Shown here one piece after another: positions 1 to 6,873 of a stretch of 19,429 nt of DNA (positions are counted from its first letter, which is position 1; the number at the start of each line of letters is the position of its first letter). The notes below the pieces were generated by a model. The model had not been told where the DNA came from and made no database searches. It saw nothing but the letters and a program-made list of their open reading frames with translations. The DNA comes from Ignavibacteriaceae bacterium (GTDB lineage Bacteria > Bacteroidota > Ignavibacteria > Ignavibacteriales > Ignavibacteriaceae), in assembly GCA_022865965.1 (NCBI GenBank), contig JALHTS010000184.1, positions 1 through 19,429 on the forward strand. Direction: 5' to 3'. The position numbers and the translations under genes are program-made.

Positions 1-23
1 ATTGTTAGTATGATTTTATTCAT
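1..23 (-). CDS. Possible 5' end of a gene leaving the window
   Basis: On the minus strand an ATG at 23-21 opens a frame reading MNKIILT before the window ends. An AGGA-like sequence lies about six bases upstream of the ATG, and a promoter-like TATATTTG lies at 77-70. The lysine-then-hydrophobic start would fit a signal peptide, but seven codons cannot identify the product. The frame could also be chance. Confidence 0.3.
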
Positions 24-69
24 CTGTAGTCCTGAAATTGTGAATAAAGACAAGAAATTATTATCACTG

Positions 70-77
70 CAAATATA
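70..77 (-). promoter_or_regulatory. Possible Bacteroidota-type -7 element
   Basis: Read on the minus strand this is TATATTTG, an exact match to the TAnnTTTG element known from Bacteroidota primary-sigma promoters. It lies about 46 bases upstream of the possible start codon at 23. I do not see a clear TTG -33 element at the right distance, so this is a weak call in an AT-rich gap. Confidence 0.25.
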
Positions 78-99
78 AAAAAAAGGCGTCCATAAAAGG

Positions 100-1524
100 T
101 CACTTAAATTCTTTATACTCAACTTTCATATTATAATTCCATTTGTCAAAGTAGAGATTTCCGCCACGCCATTCGAGTTCACCGCGTTGAAAGTCAACTG
201 TTTCGCATCTTGGAAATATTTTTGCGGGAAATAGAGGTTTTGAATAATCGTCATTTACTATAAGATGATATGAATCTGTGCTACCAAGAAAGAAATATTT
301 TTCATCATCAACTTTAGAATCTGTTAAACCAAAAGACTGATCAACCGGAATCCATCCATAACCTTCAAAATAAATTTCACTCCAGTCGTGCAGATTAACT
401 TCGCCGGGATGAAGCATCCAACCGCTCTGCCATTTTGAGGGAATTCCGTTGTACCTGCAAAGTGTCATGAATAAAAGAGTTTTGATTCCGCAATCACCGT
501 GCATTCTTGAAATGCAGTAATCAGAAATATTATCTATTGTAGAATATTCTCTTGCACCAGCCCATGGTATGTTTTGTGAAATCCACGTAAAGATTATTTT
601 TGCGATTAAGTAAGGATTTGTTTCATCACCAAAAATTTTTTTAGATAGATTTTTAATCTTATCAGTAAAAACAATATGCGGCGCTCTTTCAGCAGTATTA
701 GTTTTATATAAACCGGATTCTTTGTTGTAAGGTTTAATTAGATCAGGCTCAATGAAATTTATTTCTGCAAACATTGTAATTTCAAGGACCATATGAAAAA
801 TTGTTGGTTGATCCTTTTGAGCAACTTTTTCAACATAAACAGTTCGCTGCTGATTATTATTATCAGCTATCACATATTCATCTGAGTTTATGGCTAAAAG
901 TTTAACATCAACCTGTCTCTGATGATCTTCGCGCGGAAAGGGAAGCCAGCATCGTATAACTTCGCCTTGTGGGACGGCATCTGGTTTGACAGTTACAGTA
1001 TAATCAAGACTTAATACAACAGGTTTAACTAAAGTTTCATAAGAATTAGCCGACTCATCAATAGCTTTTGAAATGTAATCCTCAAGGAATACATCCAGAC
1101 CATCCTTTTGGTATCCAACAACTTTTTCTTTTTGCTTTTTTGCATCTTTGTTTATTCTGAAAAGATTTGAAGCTGCCCTTTCGAAGTACCATTTCTGTCC
1201 ATCAATTATCTTAAATTCGAGGGAACCATCATTTTCCCATTTCTCTAAATCTTTTTCTGTTGCATCAGGATAATATTTATTTATGAACAGCAAAATATCT
1301 TCTCCAGATTTATTAAAATCTTTCCTTATTCTATCCATTCTTTCTTTTTCAAACCGAAGTTCAAAGATTTCGCCAGAACTAAGATTTTCTGAAGCTAATT
1401 TTTGATCAATCATTTCGGTTGCTTTAGCAAATTCGCCTGAATGAACTAATAGGTTGATATCTGTAAAACGGGTTTGTGCTGAGATGATTGTTGTTAACAT
1501 TGCAATTAAGATGATTATTTTCAT
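100..1524 (-). CDS. Secreted transglutaminase-like domain protein
   Basis: A 474-residue protein. Residues 1-17 form a signal peptide (Lys2, a hydrophobic stretch, ISAQ), so it should leave the cytoplasm. Residues 20-165 are charged and unassigned. Residues 170-300 look like the beta-rich region that often precedes a transglutaminase core. The core runs about 310-400: a GDCG motif holds the expected catalytic Cys345, LHDWSEIYF gives His379, and YGWIPVDQSFG gives Asp395, so the Cys-His-Asp triad is complete. Bacterial members of this superfamily are usually proteases, amidases or peptide-processing enzymes rather than true crosslinkers; the substrate here is unknown. The ATG is preceded by GGAG seven bases upstream (1532-1535 on the complement). 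A strong hairpin lies just upstream in its leader. Confidence 0.85.
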   Translation of the reverse strand: MKIIILIAMLTTIISAQTRFTDINLLVHSGEFAKATEMIDQKLASENLSSGEIFELRFEKERMDRIRKDFNKSGEDILLFINKYYPDATEKDLEKWENDGSLEFKIIDGQKWYFERAASNLFRINKDAKKQKEKVVGYQKDGLDVFLEDYISKAIDESANSYETLVKPVVLSLDYTVTVKPDAVPQGEVIRCWLPFPREDHQRQVDVKLLAINSDEYVIADNNNQQRTVYVEKVAQKDQPTIFHMVLEITMFAEINFIEPDLIKPYNKESGLYKTNTAERAPHIVFTDKIKNLSKKIFGDETNPYLIAKIIFTWISQNIPWAGAREYSTIDNISDYCISRMHGDCGIKTLLFMTLCRYNGIPSKWQSGWMLHPGEVNLHDWSEIYFEGYGWIPVDQSFGLTDSKVDDEKYFFLGSTDSYHLIVNDDYSKPLFPAKIFPRCETVDFQRGELEWRGGNLYFDKWNYNMKVEYKEFK

Positions 1525-1549
1525 TGAGTTACTCCATATAGACTGTTTA

Positions 1550-1572
1550 TGTCATTCCCGCGAAAGCGGGAA
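1550..1572 (+). repeat. Palindromic repeat, left copy of inverted pair
   Basis: The core ATTCCCGCGAAAGCGGGAAT at 1554-1573 is a perfect 8-bp stem closed by a GAAA loop. The 23 bases 1550-1572 recur exactly, in inverted orientation, at 1933-1955. It lies between the GIY-YIG gene and the transglutaminase gene, about 26 nt upstream of the latter's ATG. It could act as an extragenic palindrome, a terminator-like hairpin or a cassette end. Confidence 0.85.
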
Positions 1573-1619
1573 TCTATGGGTGCATTAGTCGTAAAATTAG
1601 CAAAAAGAACATTCATAAA

Positions 1620-1910
1620 TTAAAACAAATCATTGTATAAATCACACCAATCAGGATTCATTTCCTCTATTAATTTGATTTTCCATTCTCGATTCCATTT
1701 CTTTAATCTTTTCTCTCTTGTTAGAGCATCTTTTATGTCATTATAGCTTTCAAAATATACTAGATTATGAATTCTGTATTTCTTAGTAAAATCTTCAATT
1801 ATATCTTCTTTATGTTCACCAACTCTCCGTTTAAGATTATTTGTTACTCCTATATAAATTGTTCCATTCCTCTTGTTAGCTAAAATGTAAACATAATATT
1901 GCTTGATCAT
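1620..1910 (-). CDS. Small GIY-YIG domain protein
   Basis: A 96-residue stand-alone GIY-YIG domain, typical in length for the YhbQ/UPF0213-like group. The first motif appears as YVYIL (6-10) and the second as YIGVT (19-23). The conserved arginine region NLKRRVGEH follows at 25-33, and a TREKRLKKW segment at 64-72 contains a candidate metal-binding Glu66. The fold is known from structure-specific and homing nucleases, but the role of these tiny stand-alone proteins is largely unsettled. It has no signal peptide, so it should be cytoplasmic. The gene is boxed by inverted 23-bp palindromic repeats, suggesting it moves or amplifies with them. The upstream SD is weak (AGAAG-like). Confidence 0.85.
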   Translation of the reverse strand: MIKQYYVYILANKRNGTIYIGVTNNLKRRVGEHKEDIIEDFTKKYRIHNLVYFESYNDIKDALTREKRLKKWNREWKIKLIEEMNPDWCDLYNDLF

Positions 1911-1932
1911 TATATTATTCTTCTACAATGGT

Positions 1933-1955
1933 TTCCCGCTTTCGCGGGAATGACA
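1933..1955 (-). repeat. Palindromic repeat, right copy of inverted pair
   Basis: Exact reverse complement of 1550-1572. Here the stem TTCCCGC/GCGGGAA (1933-1939 and 1944-1950) flanks a TTTC loop. Its plus-strand translation gives a spurious SRFRGND peptide, which artificially extends the next gene upstream if the longest frame is taken. Confidence 0.85.
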
Positions 1956-2048
1956 AATTTGAGCAACTATATACAAACTTAAAATATTTTTCATTACTAT
2001 TCACCAAACTTTCATTATTTTTAACATTATTAAAACGATTTTCTTATT

Positions 2049-2052
2049 GGAG
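2049..2052 (+). promoter_or_regulatory. Ribosome binding site fixing the acetyltransferase start
   Basis: GGAG with seven bases to the ATG at 2060. It supports this start over the open frame that reaches back to 1928 through the palindromic repeat. Confidence 0.65.
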
Positions 2053-2059
2053 TTTTGTT

Positions 2060-3196
2060 ATGAAACCTTCAGAACGATTACTTTCGCTTGATGTGTTTAG
2101 GGGAATTACAATAATGGGAATGATACTTGTAAACAACCCTGGAACGTGGGGAGCAATTTATCCGCAGTTGAGGCACGCTGAATGGCACGGCTGCACATTT
2201 ACAGATTTAATTTTTCCTTTCTTTCTTTTTATTGTTGGTGTAGCAATTTCATACTCACTTACTAAACGCAAATCTCAGGGCGGAAGTATGAAAGCTCTTT
2301 ATCTAAATATTTTCAGAAGGACTATTATTCTTTTTGCACTTGGAATTATTTTAAGCGGATTCCCATTCGGTTTAATGCTTGATCATCAATTTTCATGGGC
2401 TACTATTAGAATTCCCGGTGTATTGCAGAGAATTGCATTTGTCTATCTATTCTCTTCAATTTTATTTCTTACTACAAGTACAAAGTTTCAATACTGGTTT
2501 ACTGGAGCTATATTAATTATATATGCTGCGTTGATGAGCTTTGTTCCGGTTCCCGGGGTTGGTTATGCCAACTTCGAACCTACAACAAATCTTGCTGCCT
2601 GGTTAGATCGTTTGGTACTCAATAATCATTTATGGTCTGGAACAAAAGTATGGGATCCTGAGGGTATCTTATCAACTCTTCCGGCAATTGGAAGTGCGAT
2701 GCTCGGTATTTTTACCGGTAATTTATTGAGAAGTGAAAAAGATCCAACTACAAAAACTGTTTGGCTTTATGTTGGAGGAAGCGTTTTAATGGTTGCAGGA
2801 TGGATATGGAGTTTTTGGTTCCCGTTAAATAAAAATATCTGGACAAGCTCTTATGTACTTTATACGGCAGGGCTTGCACTTTTCTTTCTTGCTTTCTGCT
2901 ACTGGTTTATAGATGTTAAAAAAGTTACCTGGTGGATTAAACCTTTCCAGGTTTATGGATTGAATGCTATAACAGTTTTTTTCCTTTCAGGAATTGTTGG
3001 TAGAATGATGTATATGATCCAATGGACAGGAGCGGACGGAAACTCGATTACCTTAAAAAATTATTTATTTAATACTTTTTTCTTATCGTGGTTACAACCA
3101 ATAAACGCCTCACTTGCCTGGGCAGTAGTCTATATTATGATATGGCTTGGATTAATGTGGATTCTTTATGCAAAGAAAATATTTATAAAGGTATAG
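2060..3196 (+). CDS. HGSNAT/NagX-like membrane acetyltransferase (DUF5009 type)
   Basis: A 378-residue, multi-pass membrane protein with roughly ten hydrophobic segments. The N-terminus LSLDVFRGITIMGMILVN is the hallmark of the heparan-alpha-glucosaminide N-acetyltransferase family (COG4299). RHAEWHG around 38-44 aligns with the HASWNG motif of human HGSNAT, placing the likely acetyl-accepting histidine at His39, and FTDLIFPFFLFIVGVAIS follows as in the family. Known members carry acetyl groups from cytoplasmic acetyl-CoA across a membrane to terminal amino sugars; the bacterial substrate is uncertain. I chose the ATG at 2060 because it has a good SD and begins at the family's usual N-terminus; the frame upstream is repeat DNA. 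Its stop is two bases from the next start, an apparent coupling with a hexosaminidase. Confidence 0.85.
   Translation: MKPSERLLSLDVFRGITIMGMILVNNPGTWGAIYPQLRHAEWHGCTFTDLIFPFFLFIVGVAISYSLTKRKSQGGSMKALYLNIFRRTIILFALGIILSGFPFGLMLDHQFSWATIRIPGVLQRIAFVYLFSSILFLTTSTKFQYWFTGAILIIYAALMSFVPVPGVGYANFEPTTNLAAWLDRLVLNNHLWSGTKVWDPEGILSTLPAIGSAMLGIFTGNLLRSEKDPTTKTVWLYVGGSVLMVAGWIWSFWFPLNKNIWTSSYVLYTAGLALFFLAFCYWFIDVKKVTWWIKPFQVYGLNAITVFFLSGIVGRMMYMIQWTGADGNSITLKNYLFNTFFLSWLQPINASLAWAVVYIMIWLGLMWILYAKKIFIKV
3187..3191 (+). promoter_or_regulatory. Ribosome binding site for a TTG start
   Basis: AAAGG inside the last codons of the acetyltransferase gene, seven bases before TTG 3199. It decides in favour of the TTG start, which is followed directly by a signal peptide. 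Confidence 0.6.
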
Positions 3197-3198
3197 AA

Positions 3199-4548
3199 TT
3201 GACGAAAAATTTTTTACTGATCATTTTATTCTCAAATATTACATTTGCCCAAACATCTCTTGAGCATAAAATATCCCAAATGATTATGGTTGGTTTTCCG
3301 GGAACTGAACTAACCGATACGATGATTGTTAATGATATTCAGCAAAGAAAAGTTGGTGGAGTAATTTTAATGGGCTATAATATTACCTCACCGTCTCAGG
3401 TTCAGCAATTGACAAATGGCTTACAATCAATTTCTCAAACTCCGCTTTTCATTTCTGTTGATCAGGAAGGTGGCAGAGTAGCAAGACTGAGAGAATCTAA
3501 CGGTTTTGAGAATACTAAAACTGCTTTTGAAATTGGAACTCTTATCAACAAGGAAGATACAACACGTGATTGGGCAGGCTTAATGGCTGGTTGGCTGCTG
3601 CAAAGTGGATTTAATGTTAACCTTGCTCCGGTTGCAGATGTAAATGTTAATCCCGTTAGTCCTGCGATTGGACTTAAGGATAGAAGTTTTTCAGAAATTC
3701 CTGATTCTGTTTTTCATCATTGCAACTGGTTCATTGATGAGTTTAATAAGGAAAATATATTTACAACTTTAAAACATTTTCCCGGTCACGGAAGTGCTGC
3801 TGATGATAGTCATGACGGATTTACTGATATCACGAATACCTGGGCAGATTCAGAATTAATTCCCTATCAAAAATTAATTGAAAATGGATTTGATGATTTT
3901 ATTATGAGCGGTCATCTTTACAATGCAAATTTAGATTCAATTTATCCAGCTTCTCTCTCTCAGAGAGTATTGAAAGGTTTGCTTAGAGACACATTGACAT
4001 TTGATGGATTGATAATCACTGATGGAATGTTTATGGGGGCAATAACAGACAATTATACTTTTGATGAAGCAGTTACTCTTGCTATAAATGCAGGTAATGA
4101 TATTCTTCTTTATACATCAAATAAACTTGATGGAAAATCTCTTGTTGATAGTATTGTGAATATTGTTGTTGATAAAATTGACCAGGGAATTATTACTTTG
4201 GAAAGAATAGATGAATCGTATAACAGGATAATAATGAAGAAACAATTACTTACAAATGTTAAATATTTTGCTAATGAAATTATCCCCGATGCTTATAGTA
4301 TTATTAATTATCCAAATCCATTTAATTCCTCAACTCAGATTAGTGTTAAGATTGCGCAATCAGGAATTCTCTCTATTAAGGTTTATAATATTATTGGCGA
4401 ATTAGTATCTGAAATTGCAAATAGTTTTTGTGAGGCCGGAACACATAAATTATACTTTAATGCAAATGGACTTTCTTCCGGAGTTTATTTATTACGAATG
4501 AATATTGGTGAACATTATTCTTCTCATAAAATTATATTGATGAAGTAA
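3199..4548 (+). CDS. Secreted GH3 beta-N-acetylhexosaminidase-like enzyme, T9SS cargo
   Basis: A 449-residue protein from the TTG at 3199. Residues 1-18 are a signal peptide ending TFAQ. A GH3 catalytic domain covers about 20-350: VDQEGGRVARL (88-98), KHFPGHG (192-198), then DSH (203-205), the Asp-His acid/base element of NagZ-type enzymes, and ITDGM with the expected nucleophile Asp275. These motifs suggest removal of GlcNAc-type residues, from peptidoglycan or other glycans, outside the cytoplasm. Residues about 367-449 form a type IX secretion sorting domain (YPNPFNSSTQI, then VYNIIGELV, then LSSGVYLLRM, ending KIILMK), so it should be exported and surface-attached or released. NagZ of Proteobacteria is cytoplasmic, so this location differs. 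An open frame extends back to 3088 but only overlaps the preceding gene. Confidence 0.88.
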   Translation: MTKNFLLIILFSNITFAQTSLEHKISQMIMVGFPGTELTDTMIVNDIQQRKVGGVILMGYNITSPSQVQQLTNGLQSISQTPLFISVDQEGGRVARLRESNGFENTKTAFEIGTLINKEDTTRDWAGLMAGWLLQSGFNVNLAPVADVNVNPVSPAIGLKDRSFSEIPDSVFHHCNWFIDEFNKENIFTTLKHFPGHGSAADDSHDGFTDITNTWADSELIPYQKLIENGFDDFIMSGHLYNANLDSIYPASLSQRVLKGLLRDTLTFDGLIITDGMFMGAITDNYTFDEAVTLAINAGNDILLYTSNKLDGKSLVDSIVNIVVDKIDQGIITLERIDESYNRIIMKKQLLTNVKYFANEIIPDAYSIINYPNPFNSSTQISVKIAQSGILSIKVYNIIGELVSEIANSFCEAGTHKLYFNANGLSSGVYLLRMNIGEHYSSHKIILMK

Positions 4549-4563
4549 TTTAAAAGGAATTTA

Positions 4564-5085
4564 ATGATGAAAATTCTGTTTGTAGTTCTACTTATTTCGT
4601 TTAGCGTTTTTTCTCAGCAAAAACCACCTGAGACAGTAAAGTATGTTGATCTTAATAAATATATTGGCTTGTGGTACGAGATAACTAAAATCCCAAATAG
4701 CTTTCAGGATCATTGTGTCAAGGGAACAACAGCAAAATACGTCTTGGGTGAAGACGGCGAAATTGAAGTAATCAATTCCTGTTTTGATGAAGATGGCGAA
4801 ATTGATATTGCGGAAGGAGTAGCAAGAGTAGTTGATAAAAAATCTAATGCAAAGTTGGAGGTTAGCTTTGTAAGCTTCTTTGGTTGGCGACCTTTCTGGG
4901 GGGATTATTGGGTAATAGGACTTGATGAAGACTATCAATGGGCAATAGTTGGAACTCCGAATAGAAAATATGGCTGGATATTAAGCCGCACTTCGCAGTT
5001 GGATAAAGAAACAATGAGTGAGATATTTCAAATTCTAAAAGAACAGGGATATAATCCTAATGATTTCGAAATGTCCAGGCATTGA
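4564..5085 (+). CDS. Blc-like lipocalin, periplasmic or exported
   Basis: A 173-residue protein with a signal peptide (about 1-17, LLISFSVFSQ). The lipocalin signature is clear: GLWYEI at 35-40, with Trp37 of the G-x-W motif. The late motif YWVIGLDEDYQWAIVG, then GWILSRT (about 115-143), matches bacterial Blc. Known Blc proteins bind fatty acids or lysophospholipids at the outer membrane and help with membrane maintenance. Unlike E. coli Blc there is no lipobox cysteine at the cleavage site, so it is probably soluble rather than lipid-anchored. Cys51 and Cys73 could form a disulfide. AAAGGA lies just upstream (4553-4558), and the gene starts 15 nt after the GH3 stop, so it may be co-transcribed. 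ATG 4567 is an equally possible start. Confidence 0.87.
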   Translation: MMKILFVVLLISFSVFSQQKPPETVKYVDLNKYIGLWYEITKIPNSFQDHCVKGTTAKYVLGEDGEIEVINSCFDEDGEIDIAEGVARVVDKKSNAKLEVSFVSFFGWRPFWGDYWVIGLDEDYQWAIVGTPNRKYGWILSRTSQLDKETMSEIFQILKEQGYNPNDFEMSRH

Positions 5086-5107
5086 ATTAGGAATTGATTA
5101 AATAACA

Positions 5108-5149
5108 AAGAAGAATTCTTATTATTTTTACAAAAGATTTATTCTTCTT
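5108..5149 (+). repeat. Inverted repeat between the lipocalin gene and hpnC
   Basis: AAGAAGAAT at 5108-5116 is perfectly complementary to ATTCTTCTT at 5141-5149, with a 24-nt loop. It is AT-rich and has no clear U-tract after it, so it is a poor intrinsic terminator, but it lies where transcription of the preceding block might end. Confidence 0.3.
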
Positions 5150-5176
5150 AGATAAGCAATTTTACAATAATATTAT

Positions 5177-6025
5177 TTGACTGATTTAAACCTAACATAC
5201 GGCAAAGCAAGAGAACTGGCGGCTAGTCACTACGAAAATTTTCCTGTAGTTTCATTCCTTATTCCAAGACACTTACGAAACGATGTTGCCATAATTTATT
5301 GGTTTGCAAGAACAGCAGATAATATTGCAGATGAAGGATCAATGGATGCAAATAAAAGATTAAAACTGCTTGATGAATTTGAAAAATCATTCAACGACGC
5401 CCTCTCTGGAATTATTGATTGTGAATTTTCACATGCTTTATCTGTAACAATAAAAAACAGAAATTTAACAACCAGTCTTTTTACTGATCTTATTTCAGCA
5501 TTCAGGCAAGATGTGACTAAGCAAAGATATGATGATTTCAGGGAAGTGATGGACTATTGTAAAAGATCTGCTAATCCTATTGGTAGACTAATCCTTCAAC
5601 TCTTTGATATCAGAAATGAAAACGCTTTTCATTATTCCGATAAGATTTGCACAGCACTACAGCTTACAAATTTCTATCTGGATACTTTTAATGACTATAA
5701 AAAAGGAAGAATTTACTATCCTTTAAACGAACTTGAAAAGTTTAAAGTATCCGAAAATCAGTTTGAGAAAAGGAAAATAAATGATAATTTCAGGTTATTA
5801 GTTAAACATAATATTGATAGAGCCGCATCCTTATTTGATGATGGTAAAAAGCTTTACGATTATCTAAACGGCAGATTGAAATACGAAATAAAATGGACTA
5901 TTTCAGGCGGCGAGGAAATTCTTAACAAAATTCGTAAGAATAATTACAATGTTTTGTATAAAAGACCAACTTTAAGTAAAAATAATATCACAAAGATTTT
6001 GCTCAGATCATTTTTAAATAAATAA
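5177..6025 (+). CDS. hpnC: Squalene synthase HpnC (hydroxysqualene synthase)
   Basis: A 282-residue protein of the trans-isoprenyl diphosphate synthase, squalene/phytoene synthase family. The two aspartate-rich, Mg-diphosphate-binding motifs are intact: DNIAD at 48-52 and DTFND at 169-173, the latter followed by the family's KKGRIYYP. The N-terminal HYENFPVVSFLIP segment is typical of HpnC. In the HpnCDE route, HpnC turns presqualene diphosphate into hydroxysqualene; the assignment rests on gene order and the HYENFP signature. The start must be the TTG at 5177: an in-frame TAA sits only nine bases upstream (5168-5170), and the next in-frame ATG lies beyond the first Asp motif. No strong SD is visible. 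It begins the hpnC-hpnD-hpnE run. Confidence 0.88.
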   Translation: MTDLNLTYGKARELAASHYENFPVVSFLIPRHLRNDVAIIYWFARTADNIADEGSMDANKRLKLLDEFEKSFNDALSGIIDCEFSHALSVTIKNRNLTTSLFTDLISAFRQDVTKQRYDDFREVMDYCKRSANPIGRLILQLFDIRNENAFHYSDKICTALQLTNFYLDTFNDYKKGRIYYPLNELEKFKVSENQFEKRKINDNFRLLVKHNIDRAASLFDDGKKLYDYLNGRLKYEIKWTISGGEEILNKIRKNNYNVLYKRPTLSKNNITKILLRSFLNK

Positions 6026-6030
6026 TAATT

Positions 6031-6873
6031 ATGGTAGAAACAGCTCAGGAAATAACAAAGAAAAGCAAAAGCAGTTTTTATTATGCTTTTAATCTTCTTC
6101 CGGCTGAGAAGAGAGATGCAATGAATACTGTTTATGCGTTCTGCCGTAAGACCGATGACATAATTGATGAAGGTACAGAGCCCGCGGAAATTAAATATGA
6201 AAAACTTCGTAGGTGGCGATTAGAATTTGAAAGAGCTTTCTCGGGTCATTCGGAATATACTTTGCTCAATAAGTTGGGGAAGACGATTTCTAAGTTTGAC
6301 ATACCTCTTGACCCTTTCTTTGAGTTAATAAAAGGTATGGAAATGGATCTTCAGAATGACAGATATAAATCTTTTGATGATCTTCAATTATATTGCTACC
6401 GAGTAGCTTCTACAGTTGGATTGATGTGTATAGAAATTTTCGGATATAAAAATCCTTCAACTAAAGATTTTGCTGTCAATCTTGGTATTGCACTTCAGCT
6501 TACAAATATTCTCAGAGATATCAGCAAAGATGCGGATAGGGGAAGGATTTATCTTCCTCAGGATGATCTAAAAAAATTCAGTTATTCCGAATTAGAAATT
6601 CTTAACAAAGTTTACAACGATAACTTTAAAGATATGATGACTTATGAAGTTGGAAGAGCTAAGCGATATTTTGAACTTGCAACTTCAAATTTAGACCTTG
6701 ATGATAAGAAAACCATGTTTGCAGCCCGTGCTATGCAGCATATTTATTATAAAATGCTGGAAAAAATTATCGCTGCTGAATATGATGTGTACAACAAAAA
6801 TATCAAAGTATCCACTTTTGAAAAAGTTGGGATAGCATTAGGCGTTTGGGCAAAGTATAATTTAGTTTATTAA
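6031..6873 (+). CDS. hpnD: Presqualene diphosphate synthase HpnD
   Basis: A 280-residue paralogue of the preceding protein. DDIID (42-46) and RDISKD (Asp163, Asp167), followed by RGRIYLPQDDL, are the two metal-binding motifs. In the known pathway HpnD condenses two farnesyl diphosphates to presqualene diphosphate. CRKTDDIIDEG is the classic squalene/phytoene synthase signature. Phytoene synthase (CrtB) is the main alternative, but the neighbouring hpnC and hpnE favour HpnD. The gene starts five bases after hpnC and its TAA overlaps the next ATG by one base (TAATG), so translation is probably coupled. Confidence 0.88.
   Translation: MVETAQEITKKSKSSFYYAFNLLPAEKRDAMNTVYAFCRKTDDIIDEGTEPAEIKYEKLRRWRLEFERAFSGHSEYTLLNKLGKTISKFDIPLDPFFELIKGMEMDLQNDRYKSFDDLQLYCYRVASTVGLMCIEIFGYKNPSTKDFAVNLGIALQLTNILRDISKDADRGRIYLPQDDLKKFSYSELEILNKVYNDNFKDMMTYEVGRAKRYFELATSNLDLDDKKTMFAARAMQHIYYKMLEKIIAAEYDVYNKNIKVSTFEKVGIALGVWAKYNLVY

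Larger units (their letters stand above)
1550..1955. mobile_element. Putative repeat-bounded GIY-YIG cassette
   Basis: Two identical 23-bp sequences in inverted orientation bound a 406-bp unit that contains one complete gene, the small GIY-YIG protein. The right repeat lies close to the gene start (22 nt) and the left one 47 nt beyond its stop. I find no obvious target-site duplication outside the repeats (GTTTAT on the left, AATTTG on the right). No transposase is present. Calling it mobile is inference from architecture only. Confidence 0.4.

Noticed and set aside
1550..1955. CRISPR-like repeat pair
   Set aside because: There are only two copies, in inverted rather than direct orientation, and the interval is a coding gene rather than a spacer.
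1928..2059. Upstream extension of the acetyltransferase gene (44 extra residues starting MVSRFRGND)
   Set aside because: This stretch is the translated palindromic repeat plus AT-rich leader. A good SD and the family-typical N-terminus support ATG 2060.
3088..3198. Upstream extension of the GH3 gene overlapping the acetyltransferase
   Set aside because: It is an out-of-frame reading of the preceding gene. TTG 3199 has an SD and is followed directly by a signal peptide.
4588..4938. Antisense open frame of 116 residues in the lipocalin gene
   Set aside because: It is a shadow of the lipocalin coding sequence with no domain, SD or context.
5108..5149. Intrinsic terminator after the lipocalin gene
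   Set aside because: The stem is AT-rich with a 24-nt loop and no U-tract, so I list it only as an inverted repeat.
6031..6873. Phytoene synthase (carotenoid pathway) reading of the hpnD gene
   Set aside because: Family motifs alone would allow it, but the tandem hpnC paralogue and the hpnE-type flavoprotein next door favour the squalene route.
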